The notes under the pieces are model-generated. The model was not told where the DNA came from, searched no databases, and saw only the letters and a list, made by a program, of their open reading frames with translations. A DNA stretch of 40,086 bases. Origin: JBGCEZ01 sp045106735 (lineage in GTDB: Bacteria; Planctomycetota; Phycisphaerae; Phycisphaerales; SM1A02). Made by a program: the position numbers and the translations under genes. Below are positions 25,022-34,194 of this stretch, in pieces (positions within the stretch are counted from its first letter, which is position 1; each line of letters starts with the position of its first letter). The stretch covers positions 1 through 40,086 of the forward strand of contig JBGCEZ010000042.1 of NCBI GenBank assembly GCA_045106735.1, written 5' to 3'.

Positions 25022-28000
25022 ATGACGGCAGGTGAACAGGATCCGCAGATTCGCGAGCTGCTCGCTCGGCTGGCGGCGCGGCTGGATCGCATTGAAGATC
25101 ATCTTGGGCTCCCACCGTCGGCTGTCGTAGATGACCGGCGGTCGGAAACGCCGGCCGACGCTCCATCGGACGCGCCGGCAGATGCGTTGGCAGACGCGCC
25201 ATCGGGCGATCCTGCGGACGCTGCGTCGGCCGTTGAGCACATCCGGCCGCGCCGGGAATCCGCGGATCTCCGCTCAACCCTCCGGCGACTTGCGTCGGAC
25301 GAGCCTGTCGACGTCCAAGGCGACGTCCAAAGCAGCGTCCAAGGCAGCGTCTCGGACACCTCGTCACCGTCACGATCGGCCCCGCCGCCACCGCCGCCGC
25401 CACCTCCGGCGTGGTCGGACGAGACCGTCGATGAGGACGGGCCCCAAGCGAGTCACGATGGGCGTGCGGCCGCCGCCGGAGCGGCGTTCGCTGAATCAGC
25501 CGCGGTCCAGGCCGACGACGGGTTCGGCACCCCGGGTCAAGCCGATGTCGGTGTGGCGGACGCCGGCGATGGATGGCCGAACGAGATTCTGACCGAAGAG
25601 GCGGCGGCCGAAGCGGCGCCTCCATCCCCGCCATCGCATGCTCCGCCGGCCGGTACCGCGCCCACGCCGCCAGCGCCAAAGCGCTCTTCCATGGAGGAAC
25701 TCATCGGCGGCAATTGGGCGGCGTGGGGTGGGGCGGCCATACTCTTCTTGGCGGCGCTGTTCGCCATCAAGATTGCCGTCGACCGTGGCTGGTGGGGCAC
25801 CTTGGCTCCGCCGGTCAAGTTCGCCGTCATCGCCGCCGGCGGCTTGGCCATGGTTGCCGCGGGCGAGGTCGCCTTCCGCCGGATCGGACGGCGTGCCTCG
25901 GTCGGCCTGTTCGGGGCGGGCCTCGGCATCCTCTATCTGGACGCGTTTGCCGCCTTCCAATTCTGGGATCTGGTTCCCGGTGGCGGGGCGTTTCTGCTGA
26001 TGGGCATCGTGGCCATCGGTGGGTTCGCCCTGACCTACCGCACCGGCTCGTTGACCATCGGCGTGCTGTCGATCGTCGGCGGCTTCCTGACGCCACTGCT
26101 CCTGCACGGACAATCCGGGCGTGATGTTGAGCTGCTGACGTACCTGACCGTGCTGCTCGGCATCTCGCTCGGACTCGCGGCCACCAATCGGCATGCATTC
26201 TGGCCGATGCGATTCCTCGCCCTGATCGCGACCGGGCTGGTGATGTTCTTCTGGTTGATGAGTCCGGGCGGCAGTCAGTGGATCATCGGCCTCGTGTTCA
26301 TGGCCATCTGGTGGACCATGGTGCTCGCGGAGTCGCTGGTCGCGGCCCTGCGCGGGCACTCCCGCCGCGGCAATGTGGTCATGACCCTGGTGGCGACCGC
26401 CGCCTGGGCCTCGGCCGGCACGTGGCTGCTGTCCGGGGCGGGGGCCGCGGGCACCGACTGGACCGGCGTGTTCACCCTCTGCATCGGGGCGCTGGCCGCG
26501 GCCGCGGCCTTGCAGTTCGGGCCTGGGCTCGATGGGCTGCGGGCCCGTCCTCGTACGCCGATGGACGTCTTGGCCGTTGCCCTGTGGGTGCAGGCGGCGA
26601 TCCTGCTCACGACCGCCGTCGCGCTGCACTTCGATGGGGCGGGTCGGGCGGTGGCCTGGCTGGTGATCGCTGTGGGCGCGATCGAGACGGGGCGGCGGCT
26701 GCCGTCACGCGGCTTGGACATCTTTGGGCTCGTCGTCGGCGCACTGGCCCTCGTTGATGTCTGCTTCGGGAGCTGGATCGTCGCCCCCGAGTTGCTTGAT
26801 GAGATCACCACCATCGGGCCGGTCACGATCACCGGATGGTCGATCATCAGCCTGCTGGCGATGGCGGCACTCTCTGCGGCGGCCGTGCGTTTGCGGGACC
26901 GGCGGCCGACGAACTGGCAGATCACGCCCGTTGTGCTTACGGCGCTGGCCGCGGTCTTCTGGCTGGTCTGGTGGCAGATTCAGGCCGCACCCTCGGCGAT
27001 CACCTTTGGCTGGCTGGGCGGGGCCGCGCTGTTGTTGGCCGTGAGTCCACTGGCCCGGCGGCAGCGAGCCTTGGGCCTTGGTGGGTTGGTCATCGTGGCC
27101 GCGATCGCGCGGTGGGTGACCGTCGACCTGGTCGGGCGACGGCTGGATCCGAGTTGGGATCCTGGGGCGACGCCGCCGTTCCTCAACGGACCCACGATCA
27201 CCGCGGTGGTGATCGGCGGGCTGGGTTGGTGGATGGTGCGATTGTTGACGGCGCGGCGACGTGAACTTCTGGCCCAGACCGAAGTCGGAAGCGGTGGCGG
27301 TGGCGACGGCCGAAGGAGCAGCATGTACGCGGAACGCGGCTTCGCGGCCGCGGCCCAGTGCGCGGCCCTCGGCATCGTGCTCGTCGGACTGCTCGCGCTG
27401 AGTTTCGATGCCGATCGGATCGTCGAAGGACTGTTCGCCGCCGATGCGGGGCAAGACTGGCTGGTCGGCCATGTGCGGCAGAACGCCCTGACCGCGCTGT
27501 GGGCGGTGGGGGCGCTGGCCCTTGCGCTCCTTGGCCGCGTCAGCGCGATCACCGGTGCTGCCCCCGGGTCGCCGGCACTGCCGGGTCGCGAAGAAGCCCA
27601 ACGGCCAATGCCGATCCTCGCCGCCGCATCGGCGCTCATCCTTGCCGGCTGCACGATCAAGTTCCTGGTCTTCGACACCTTGGCCTGGGTCGTGAACTTC
27701 GGCCGCGATGGCGTCGACGGGCTCGCCCCGATGGTCAACGTGCAGATGTTCACGGGCGTGGTGATCGCGGTCACCGCGTTGATGGTCCGTCGTTGGATCC
27801 ATCGCCCGCGGCCGGCGGATGCCGCCCACGATGGCGTTGCCGCTGGCCTCGACTCGGCGACCGCCTGGATCCCGGTGGGGGCCGCGATCGTCCTGCTCTG
27901 GGCGCTGACCTTCGAGATTGATCGCGTGCTGACGCCGGTGATCGAAGGGGTCTCTGTCCCGGAAGCAGCCATGCATCCGTGGCTGCTCCGCGTTTTGTGG

Positions 28001-28711
28001 TGGACCGTGCTCTGGACCGCCGGAGGCGTGGCCCTGTCGGCCATCGGGCGCTGGCGGCGCTCCTGGACATGTGTGCCGGCGGGAGCGGTCATGGTGGCGG
28101 GATCAGCGTTCGCGTGGCTGGGGTACGCGACGCTCGGCTGGCGATTCACGCATCCGCCGCTCGACCTGCCGGTCGTCGGAAACCTGCAGTTCATGGTCGG
28201 GGTGGTGGTGGCCGCCGGGGCGATCGGCGTCGCGCTTATCCATCGATCCCTCGACGCGGCCGTGGCCGGACGCCTGTTCCGCGAAGTCAACGTCCCGGGG
28301 ACCGTCGTGGCGACCCTGTCGATCATTGGGCTCTGGCTCGGCACCCTCGAACTCGATCGGGCGTTGGCCGACGATCCGAAACTGCGACTCGCATCGTTCA
28401 GTGTGTGGTGGGGGCTCTACGCCATCGGCCTGATCGCCGCCGGTTTCGCGCGTCGTTCGTCTCTGGCCCGCTTTGCCGGGCTCGGATTGCTTGCCTTCAC
28501 CGCGATCAAGGTGGTCGCCGTGGACATGGCCGGCATCGACAACATCTGGCGCGTGGTCTCGTCGGCCGCGATCGGCCTGCTCTTGCTGGCCACGAGCGTG
28601 GTGTACGCCCGGTTCGGGGCGAGCGTGAAGGCGGAGCAGGATGAGCACGCATCCGATGGCGGATCAGCGTCCGAGACGCAGCGTCATTCGGACGACGACG
28701 GGCCGCGTTGA
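25022..28711 (+). CDS. DUF2339 family polytopic membrane protein
   Basis: The 1229-residue protein starts at ATG 25022, preceded by GAGGGGGC at good spacing. In-frame starts at 24944 and 24989 lack such a site. Residues 1-25 can form a coiled coil (IRELLARLAARLDRIEDHL). A long disordered region rich in Ala, Asp, Pro and Ser follows, with a nine-Pro run, up to about residue 215. The rest has about 25-30 predicted membrane helices, beginning with the DUF2339 hallmark GGNWAAWGGAAILFLAALFA and a conserved GILYLDAFAAFQFW stretch. DUF2339 proteins are large bacterial membrane proteins of unknown function. The disordered N-terminus would face the cytosol. It is probably the last gene of the run begun by the ankyrin protein. 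Confidence 0.88.
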   Translation: MTAGEQDPQIRELLARLAARLDRIEDHLGLPPSAVVDDRRSETPADAPSDAPADALADAPSGDPADAASAVEHIRPRRESADLRSTLRRLASDEPVDVQGDVQSSVQGSVSDTSSPSRSAPPPPPPPPPAWSDETVDEDGPQASHDGRAAAAGAAFAESAAVQADDGFGTPGQADVGVADAGDGWPNEILTEEAAAEAAPPSPPSHAPPAGTAPTPPAPKRSSMEELIGGNWAAWGGAAILFLAALFAIKIAVDRGWWGTLAPPVKFAVIAAGGLAMVAAGEVAFRRIGRRASVGLFGAGLGILYLDAFAAFQFWDLVPGGGAFLLMGIVAIGGFALTYRTGSLTIGVLSIVGGFLTPLLLHGQSGRDVELLTYLTVLLGISLGLAATNRHAFWPMRFLALIATGLVMFFWLMSPGGSQWIIGLVFMAIWWTMVLAESLVAALRGHSRRGNVVMTLVATAAWASAGTWLLSGAGAAGTDWTGVFTLCIGALAAAAALQFGPGLDGLRARPRTPMDVLAVALWVQAAILLTTAVALHFDGAGRAVAWLVIAVGAIETGRRLPSRGLDIFGLVVGALALVDVCFGSWIVAPELLDEITTIGPVTITGWSIISLLAMAALSAAAVRLRDRRPTNWQITPVVLTALAAVFWLVWWQIQAAPSAITFGWLGGAALLLAVSPLARRQRALGLGGLVIVAAIARWVTVDLVGRRLDPSWDPGATPPFLNGPTITAVVIGGLGWWMVRLLTARRRELLAQTEVGSGGGGDGRRSSMYAERGFAAAAQCAALGIVLVGLLALSFDADRIVEGLFAADAGQDWLVGHVRQNALTALWAVGALALALLGRVSAITGAAPGSPALPGREEAQRPMPILAAASALILAGCTIKFLVFDTLAWVVNFGRDGVDGLAPMVNVQMFTGVVIAVTALMVRRWIHRPRPADAAHDGVAAGLDSATAWIPVGAAIVLLWALTFEIDRVLTPVIEGVSVPEAAMHPWLLRVLWWTVLWTAGGVALSAIGRWRRSWTCVPAGAVMVAGSAFAWLGYATLGWRFTHPPLDLPVVGNLQFMVGVVVAAGAIGVALIHRSLDAAVAGRLFREVNVPGTVVATLSIIGLWLGTLELDRALADDPKLRLASFSVWWGLYAIGLIAAGFARRSSLARFAGLGLLAFTAIKVVAVDMAGIDNIWRVVSSAAIGLLLLATSVVYARFGASVKAEQDEHASDGGSASETQRHSDDDGPR

Positions 28712-28893
28712 TCGCATGGGTCAGGGGCCGTTGCTGAGCGGTGCAGACGGGCCGTGCCGATGGGCCACGCAGATGGCTCGTGCAGATGGCCGATGCAGAT
28801 GGTGTAAGTCGGCGAGCTCGACCGATGGACTGGCCAGAGAACCCGGACTGACGTACTGGGGCGGTCGTCCACGACGACAGAAGTGGCGAGCAC

Positions 28894-29304
28894 TCAGTGG
28901 CGGGGGCGACGAGCATCCACCAATGCACCGCATTCCGGGCATCGGCCCGATCCGTCCAGATCGAGCGTGAATCCGCAGCCAGCGCATCGGCCTTCGCTCA
29001 CTCGGTCTGCGCGAATGCGACGATCCACGAGGGTGGCCGTGAGGGCGAGCAGGCCGAGCGGTAGGGCGATGCCCGCGATCGCGCCGATCGCCTGGTCGCC
29101 CGCGCCGCCTCCGTCGCGTCCTTGTCGCAGCAAGATGCCGGTCCATGAGTTTCGCACGAATCCGCCGGGGGGCGCCGGGCGCTCGATCGCGATCAACGGG
29201 CGGCCGACTGTGTCGATGCCCCACGTACACACCGCGAGATGTGTCCCCAGGGCGGCGAACACGATGGGAGCGATGACGGTCATGAACCAAAGTGAGCGTC
29301 GCAT
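28894..29304 (-). CDS. Small membrane protein with C-terminal zinc ribbon
   Basis: The 136-residue product starts best at the ATG at 29304 (MRRSLWFMTVIAPIVFAALG), because upstream residues in the same frame are low-complexity. It has two membrane segments (about 5-28 and 75-97) and a C-terminal CxxC-x11-CxxC zinc ribbon (GRCAGCGFTL...GRCPECGA). Membrane proteins with such a tail are numerous in Phycisphaerae. The function is unknown. It is convergent with the DUF2339 gene and divergent from the VOC gene. Confidence 0.72.
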   Translation of the reverse strand: MRRSLWFMTVIAPIVFAALGTHLAVCTWGIDTVGRPLIAIERPAPPGGFVRNSWTGILLRQGRDGGGAGDQAIGAIAGIALPLGLLALTATLVDRRIRADRVSEGRCAGCGFTLDLDGSGRCPECGALVDARRPRH

Positions 29305-29487
29305 GTCATGGAATCCGGCGTGGCTGGCAAACGGGACGGGGCATCGCGTTCGCCGCGGGGGGGATGCAGGGGCAGCTGGGGCCGAAGAGGCGCAGAGTCG
29401 GAGGGGCTGCGGGGACGCCATGAAAACTCGCGGGACCGCGATCCTGCGGTTGGACGGCCACATCGCGTCGGCGGCTACGATCATTGC

Positions 29488-29904
29488 ATGCCTGCGATTC
29501 AGAACATCCACGAAACCATTCTCTACGCCGACGATGTCATTGCCACCGCGGCGTTCTACGCGAACATCTTGGGACTACCGGTGGTTTCTGCCGCCGATGC
29601 GGACGGCGCCGGATTTCGCTTGCCCGTTGGCGATGCCGTCTTGCTCATCTTCCGGCCGGCGTACGCCGCGATCTCCGGTCGCGGTGTGCCTGTCCACGGG
29701 GCCACTGGGCCGGGCCACGTGGCGTTCCGCATTGCTCCGGGCACGCTGCCGCAGTGGGCGGAGGCGTTTGCCACGGCGAACGTAGCGATCGAACTTGAGC
29801 GGGATTGGTCCCAGGGCGGACGCTCGCTGTACGTGCGAGATCCGGCCGGAAATTCCGTCGAATTGGTTGATGGCCGGGTGTGGCCAGACATCGCCGACGG
29901 GTGA
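29488..29904 (+). CDS. VOC superfamily (glyoxalase/bleomycin resistance-type) protein
   Basis: The 138-residue single-domain protein has the two beta-alpha-beta-beta-beta modules of the vicinal oxygen chelate fold. It opens with IHETILYADDVIATAAFYAN and ends with SLYVRDPAGNSVELVDGRVW. The likely metal ligands are His near position 8 and Glu in NSVEL, with His in GPGHVAF. It could be a glyoxalase, dioxygenase or drug-binding protein; the sequence alone does not decide. The ATG at 29488 is chosen because the fold starts there. The GNAT gene follows 12 bases downstream, so the two are probably co-transcribed. Confidence 0.85.
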   Translation: MPAIQNIHETILYADDVIATAAFYANILGLPVVSAADADGAGFRLPVGDAVLLIFRPAYAAISGRGVPVHGATGPGHVAFRIAPGTLPQWAEAFATANVAIELERDWSQGGRSLYVRDPAGNSVELVDGRVWPDIADG

Positions 29905-29916
29905 GGAACGCGCGAA

Positions 29917-30363
29917 ATGCAGACCGCCGAAATGCTGCGGGTCGATTCAGCCAGTGCCCACGTCCTTGATCGCGTGGCCGAAGGCGTGTTCGACAGCCCC
30001 GTGTGTCCGGAGTCGAGGCGAGCGTTCGTCGACGATGCGCGGCACGAACTCGTGGTGGCCATTGAATCCGATGCCGTGATCGCGTTCGTCTCGGCGGTTC
30101 GTTACGTCCACCCAGACAAGCCGGATCAACTGTGGATCAACGAAGTTTCGACCGCGCCGGCCCACCGACGCCGCGGCCATGCCCGCCGACTGGTGGCATT
30201 CATGTTGGAAGTGGCACACACGCTGGGCTGCCGCGAAGCGTGGTTGGCCACCGACGGCGACAACGAGGCGGCACGTGCACTCTACCGGGCGCTCAACCTC
30301 GAAGAACCTGATCCGATCGTGATGCACAGCCGGCGTTTGGTCGCCCCGGATCAGAACGACTGA
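29917..30363 (+). CDS. GNAT family N-acetyltransferase
   Basis: The 148-residue protein has the GNAT core. This comprises a central strand WINEVSTAPAHRRRGHARRL with the acetyl-CoA pyrophosphate loop (RRRGHA), and DNEAARALYRALNLEE, which forms the C-terminal helix and strand with the catalytic-region Tyr. Its substrate is unknown. The layout recalls small aminoglycoside (AAC(3)-I-like) and amino-acid acetyltransferases, but no specific residue proves it. It follows the VOC gene by 12 bases. Together they look like a small two-gene detoxification unit, which is inference. Confidence 0.88.
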   Translation: MQTAEMLRVDSASAHVLDRVAEGVFDSPVCPESRRAFVDDARHELVVAIESDAVIAFVSAVRYVHPDKPDQLWINEVSTAPAHRRRGHARRLVAFMLEVAHTLGCREAWLATDGDNEAARALYRALNLEEPDPIVMHSRRLVAPDQND

Positions 30364-30413
30364 TGTCGTTGGTCTCGGATGCACGCGTGAATCCGACTCG
30401 GTTTGCGAACGTC

Positions 30414-30480
30414 AGTACGAACGCCGGTGCCAGCGCCAGTACGAACGCCAGAACGAACGCCAGGGCAAACACAAACGAAA
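30414..30480. repeat. Short degenerate tandem repeat after the GNAT gene
   Basis: Units close to AACGCCAGTACG/AACGCCAGAACG repeat five or six times with drift. A frame through it (30363-30629) translates to Asn/Ala/Thr-rich repeats and is not regarded as a gene. Confidence 0.65.
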
Positions 30481-30482
30481 GT

Positions 30483-30510
30483 CCGGCGCGGAGCGTGTGC
30501 CCCGCGCCGG
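30483..30510. terminator. Likely bidirectional terminator between GNAT and cytochrome genes
   Basis: A perfect 9-bp GC stem (CCGGCGCGG, 30483-30491, with CCGCGCCGG, 30502-30510) encloses a 10-base loop. It is flanked by AAAG on the left and ATCATCTTT on the right. It sits between two convergent genes. The T-tract is weak. Confidence 0.55.
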
Positions 30511-30576
30511 ATCATCTTTCATCCGTCAAGAGAACGGACGTCGTGGACGACGCGGCATACCGCGCCTTTCAATCGG

Positions 30577-33500
30577 TCATTGGCCCGGGCAGTCTCCCCA
30601 CGCTGAGAGCACGACTAGCAGGTCGCTGAAGCCCGTGTTCGCCGGGAACATCCCGTCGAGGTTCGTCGGGCAATCAAACGGATCGGCACACGGTCCCCAG
30701 CCCGACAGCACCGCCAGCAGGTCGCCGAATCCGACGCCCGGCAGGTTGTCGAGATCGCCGCAGCAAGTCCCGTCGCCCGGGAAGCTTTCGGCGTCGGCCG
30801 GATCGGTGCAGTTGTCGCGTTCGTCGCCATCGAAGAAGCCATCGCGGTCGCGGTCGACCCCCAGTCGCATGGCCATGTCCTTCGGAGTGATGAGCCACGA
30901 CATGCTGCGGCCATCCAGGATCTGGGCGTCGAGTTGATCCGTCGTGACGATCACGTCCTGCCGGTCGGACTGCCAAAGGTCTTCTTCGATGCGCATCCAG
31001 CCGACTTCTCGGAGGCCCGCCCGACTTCGGACGACCGTGCCGAGGTTTGCGTCCCACGCGTTGGCCAGCAGGGCATCGCGCTCATTGAACACCTCATCGT
31101 CCGAGTCGGGCCCGATGGTCAATTGCCGGCCCACCGCGGCGTGGGTGTCGGTCCCCATCGAGAAGATGAACGCGATCATGTCCTGGCGATCCTGGTCCGG
31201 GATGCCCGGGAAAAAGATCAGGAAGAACGTGTTCAAGGAATCGATCGCCCCATCGTGCATGTAACCGGTTGATCGGTTGGAGATGGGATCGGCGGCGATG
31301 TCGAATCCTTCCTTGCGGTACGCGTCACGCAATGGCGCGACCTTGGTGTTGTGGAAGATGCCAACGAAGTCGTCGGCGATGATCGGCGGCATGACAAAGT
31401 TGTTGCTGCCGGTCGGCATGGCGTGGCACACGAAGCAACCGAAGCCGGTGGTCGGCAACTCGCCGGCCTGGGCCGCCTGCGGCGCGATGGTGATCATCGG
31501 GTGTCCAGGCGTGGCGGTGAACATGCCCAACGCTTGGGCCGCTCGGATCGACGGATCGGCACCCATGCCACCCGCGTCATTGTTGCCGCCCTCGGGGGGC
31601 GCTGGCGGCAAGTTGAAGAGCAGTTCGCCCCGCCGTGCATTGCCGCCGTTGGGATGCACAAGCGGCGTGAGCCCGTCGTCGCCGCGATAGGGATTCGGCG
31701 GGTACGTCAGCGATGCAACGTATGTCAGCAGTTCTTCCATCTGCACATCATTGAGTTCCGATGCCCCGAGCAGATCAGGGAACGTCGGGTTGAACGAAGG
31801 CAGGTCTTCGCGGTCGGCCCGCCAATGGAAGGGTTCATTGCCGATGATGCCGAAGAGGCTCTGGGTGGTCATCGGTCCCTTGATCGGATGCCACGGGTTG
31901 TCATCGCATTGATCGTTCAAGCACGTTTGGTTGAACGCCTTCATGTCGCCGGCAGGGTTGCCGAGGTCCCAGGCCAGGAGGTCATGATGGCCGTCCACAT
32001 GGCAGCTCTGGCACGAGGCTTGGCCCAGAGCCGAGGAATCTGCGGTGTTCAAGAACCGCGCCCGGCCGACCTTGACGTCACCCGGCGTCGCATCATGGAA
32101 GACCGACGGGGCGATCTCCGGGAGTCCGGTCTCGTCGACAATGACGATCTGGGCATTCGATCGGTCCAAGACGTACGCCACGCCGAGCGGGGCGGTCGGA
32201 TGGACGGCGACGCCGGACGGGGATCCGCCGACGGGCAATGTAAGGAGGCGCTCGCCACCCGGGCCCACCAATGCAACATTGCTCGAGCCGCGGCCGGTCA
32301 CCCAGACCGCCGACTGGGAGGCGTTCCATTTGACGCCGCGCGGGTCGCCGAGGGTTTGCGAACGTTCGTTCGCCGGAAGCGGTTCAACCGGCACGGCGCC
32401 GTTGAAATCATGCCATTGGTGCGGGTCGGGATAGTGGCCGGCCAACTCAGGGTTGAGTGCTTCAATCTCCGCGATCGGCGAGCCAGGGGCGACCCACGCG
32501 ATGCCAGACTGAATGAACCGACCGGTCAAGTTTGGCTCGAATCGCACGTGATTGAAGGCATGCGTGCCGACGGCGGCGAGTTCGCCATTCGGCGTGGCGT
32601 CGATGGCAAAGTTCGTGCTCATCATGCCGTCGACCCAGTCGACTTCGAACGTGGATGCATCGACGATCGCCACCGCATGGCGGTGGATGTCCCACAGGAG
32701 CTTGGGCGTCCAGTCGCGACCGTTCTCGTCGCGCCATACACCGTCCGGCGTCCGCTTGACGATCATCGCGCTGCGGGGCATGAAGATGTCAGGCTGTCCG
32801 TCGCCATCGGCATCCTCGAGCAGGACCGGATTGATGGGCGGATCAAACTCGAGTCCTTCATTGGGGATCGGATTGAGTCCCCAGGGTTGCACCAGGTCGC
32901 CGGCGTACGGATGGTTCGTCGGCTCGGTGGCAAAGAAGTGGTGCAGCACTCCGGTGCCATTGGGTGGGTGCAGCAGCAGGGCGTACACGTTGTCACCGTC
33001 GGTGGCCAGGGCCCGCGGGTCTTCACCCAAGAGCGGAACGATCACCGGAGCGGCGTCGAGATCCTCCACGTCGAACGCGTACAGGGCGTCCTCGGTGCCG
33101 GAACTGACAAACGCCCGGCCCTTGGCGAAGACGACGTCGCCCGGTTCGTCGCCGACCGGAAACGTGTGCTGGACGCGCATGCGCACGAGGTCCAGAACGG
33201 ACACCGTGTCCGAAATCCGGTTGACAACCCAGGCTTCGTCCGGCGTGCGGAAACGCACGCTGATGGGGTCGATGCCGACGGCGATCGAGGCCCGATGTCG
33301 CAGGGCCCGGGGCCCGTCAATGGCGTACACCTCGACGCGGGCGTCGGAGGTGTTGACGGCCAGGAGCTGTCCGCCTTCGGCATCCACATCGATCGGATGC
33401 ACGTGCGGGCTTTCCCAGTTGACCCAGTCCTGGGCCGATGCTGGGGTGAGGGCCGTGAGGCCAGTCAGGATTCCCGCGGCCACGACCGTCGTGGCCACTC

Positions 33501-33597
33501 GCTTGGTTCCACCCCCACATGAGGCCGATTCAGGCCGGTCACCGCCGAACGGCTCGGCCTGGAAAGGTGATCGACAACGATCTTTTCTCTTCCTCAT
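30577..33597 (-). CDS. Secreted beta-propeller/di-heme cytochrome c with dockerin-like tail
   Basis: The 1006-residue protein has a signal (hydrophobic VATTVVAAGILTGLTALTPASA, about 34-55). A YVTN/YncE-like beta-propeller covers about 60-500 (VDAEGGQLLAVNTSDARVEV, GTEDALYAFDVEDL). Two class I heme sites CxxCH follow: CQSCH (about residue 528) and CFVCH (about 722). The second half resembles the di-heme cytochrome c peroxidase/MauG family (GELLFN, PPIIADDFVGIFHNTKVAPLRDA, YMHDG). Two dockerin-like repeats end the protein. The ATG at 33597 has GGAG 8 bases upstream. Likely an extracytoplasmic redox enzyme; the substrate is unknown. Propeller, di-heme and calcium-binding tail in one chain is an unusual combination. 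Confidence 0.87.
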   Translation of the reverse strand: MRKRKDRCRSPFQAEPFGGDRPESASCGGGTKRVATTVVAAGILTGLTALTPASAQDWVNWESPHVHPIDVDAEGGQLLAVNTSDARVEVYAIDGPRALRHRASIAVGIDPISVRFRTPDEAWVVNRISDTVSVLDLVRMRVQHTFPVGDEPGDVVFAKGRAFVSSGTEDALYAFDVEDLDAAPVIVPLLGEDPRALATDGDNVYALLLHPPNGTGVLHHFFATEPTNHPYAGDLVQPWGLNPIPNEGLEFDPPINPVLLEDADGDGQPDIFMPRSAMIVKRTPDGVWRDENGRDWTPKLLWDIHRHAVAIVDASTFEVDWVDGMMSTNFAIDATPNGELAAVGTHAFNHVRFEPNLTGRFIQSGIAWVAPGSPIAEIEALNPELAGHYPDPHQWHDFNGAVPVEPLPANERSQTLGDPRGVKWNASQSAVWVTGRGSSNVALVGPGGERLLTLPVGGSPSGVAVHPTAPLGVAYVLDRSNAQIVIVDETGLPEIAPSVFHDATPGDVKVGRARFLNTADSSALGQASCQSCHVDGHHDLLAWDLGNPAGDMKAFNQTCLNDQCDDNPWHPIKGPMTTQSLFGIIGNEPFHWRADREDLPSFNPTFPDLLGASELNDVQMEELLTYVASLTYPPNPYRGDDGLTPLVHPNGGNARRGELLFNLPPAPPEGGNNDAGGMGADPSIRAAQALGMFTATPGHPMITIAPQAAQAGELPTTGFGCFVCHAMPTGSNNFVMPPIIADDFVGIFHNTKVAPLRDAYRKEGFDIAADPISNRSTGYMHDGAIDSLNTFFLIFFPGIPDQDRQDMIAFIFSMGTDTHAAVGRQLTIGPDSDDEVFNERDALLANAWDANLGTVVRSRAGLREVGWMRIEEDLWQSDRQDVIVTTDQLDAQILDGRSMSWLITPKDMAMRLGVDRDRDGFFDGDERDNCTDPADAESFPGDGTCCGDLDNLPGVGFGDLLAVLSGWGPCADPFDCPTNLDGMFPANTGFSDLLVVLSAWGDCPGQ

Positions 33598-34194
33598 AGA
33601 TGGAACTCCGACGGACGCGGCGGAGCCACCCCCGAACCCCGGAGCGTGTCACCCGGTGGTCGGGACCCGCCTCCCACCCGATGGGCGACGGGGCGTGGAC
33701 GCCGGATGTCCGGCCATTCGAGTGTGCGGGGAATGGCCGCCCGACCGAAGCGCAAACTTCCGAGAATCGGGCTGTCCCCGGTGGTCTCACGCGTCTCTGA
33801 CCCGATTCGGCGCGAATCCGGTATCGTCCCGCGTCGTTGAAACGCCCTCTGTTGGTGATTCATCGCGTTCTGATCACGCTCCATCGCCCTGGCCCCGGAA
33901 CCGGGCCGCGAACGATGCGTTCTCGACCATGGAGCCCAACCGCGAGGGTGTCGCCATCGTCCACACCGTGCGCTGGTTCGAGAACATCCGTCCCGGAGGC
34001 GAGGACATCACCGACGTCGACGTGGGTCACGGAATCAGGGAATCACGGCGGCACGGCATCACTGCACCGCTGCACCACGGCACTCCCCGCCGCATCGGAT
34101 GCAACGACTGGCAAGGTCATCGACACGTGCTTCCGGCGGCGTCGAGCGTTGGAAACTTGCTCGGGTCTTCGGGGGCCGCGGCTCCGATCCAGCA
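33598..34194. other. Intergenic region, nothing recognised
   Basis: 597 bases between two leftward genes. It should hold the promoter of the cytochrome gene, but no convincing boxes were seen. Frames crossing it lack ribosome binding sites and domains. Confidence 0.5.

Noticed and set aside
23400..25679. 759-codon minus-strand frame spanning the ankyrin, metalloprotease and DUF2339 starts
   Set aside because: It runs opposite three credible plus-strand genes and reads as Arg/Pro-rich low-complexity sequence.
30363..30629. Small gene after the GNAT gene (88 codons)
   Set aside because: The frame covers a degenerate tandem repeat and a terminator hairpin and overlaps the end of the convergent cytochrome gene. 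The product is Asn/Ala/Thr-rich and without features.
31351..33522. 723-codon open frame on the plus strand opposite the cytochrome gene
   Set aside because: Antisense shadow caused by high GC. The minus-strand product has two heme motifs, a propeller and a dockerin tail.
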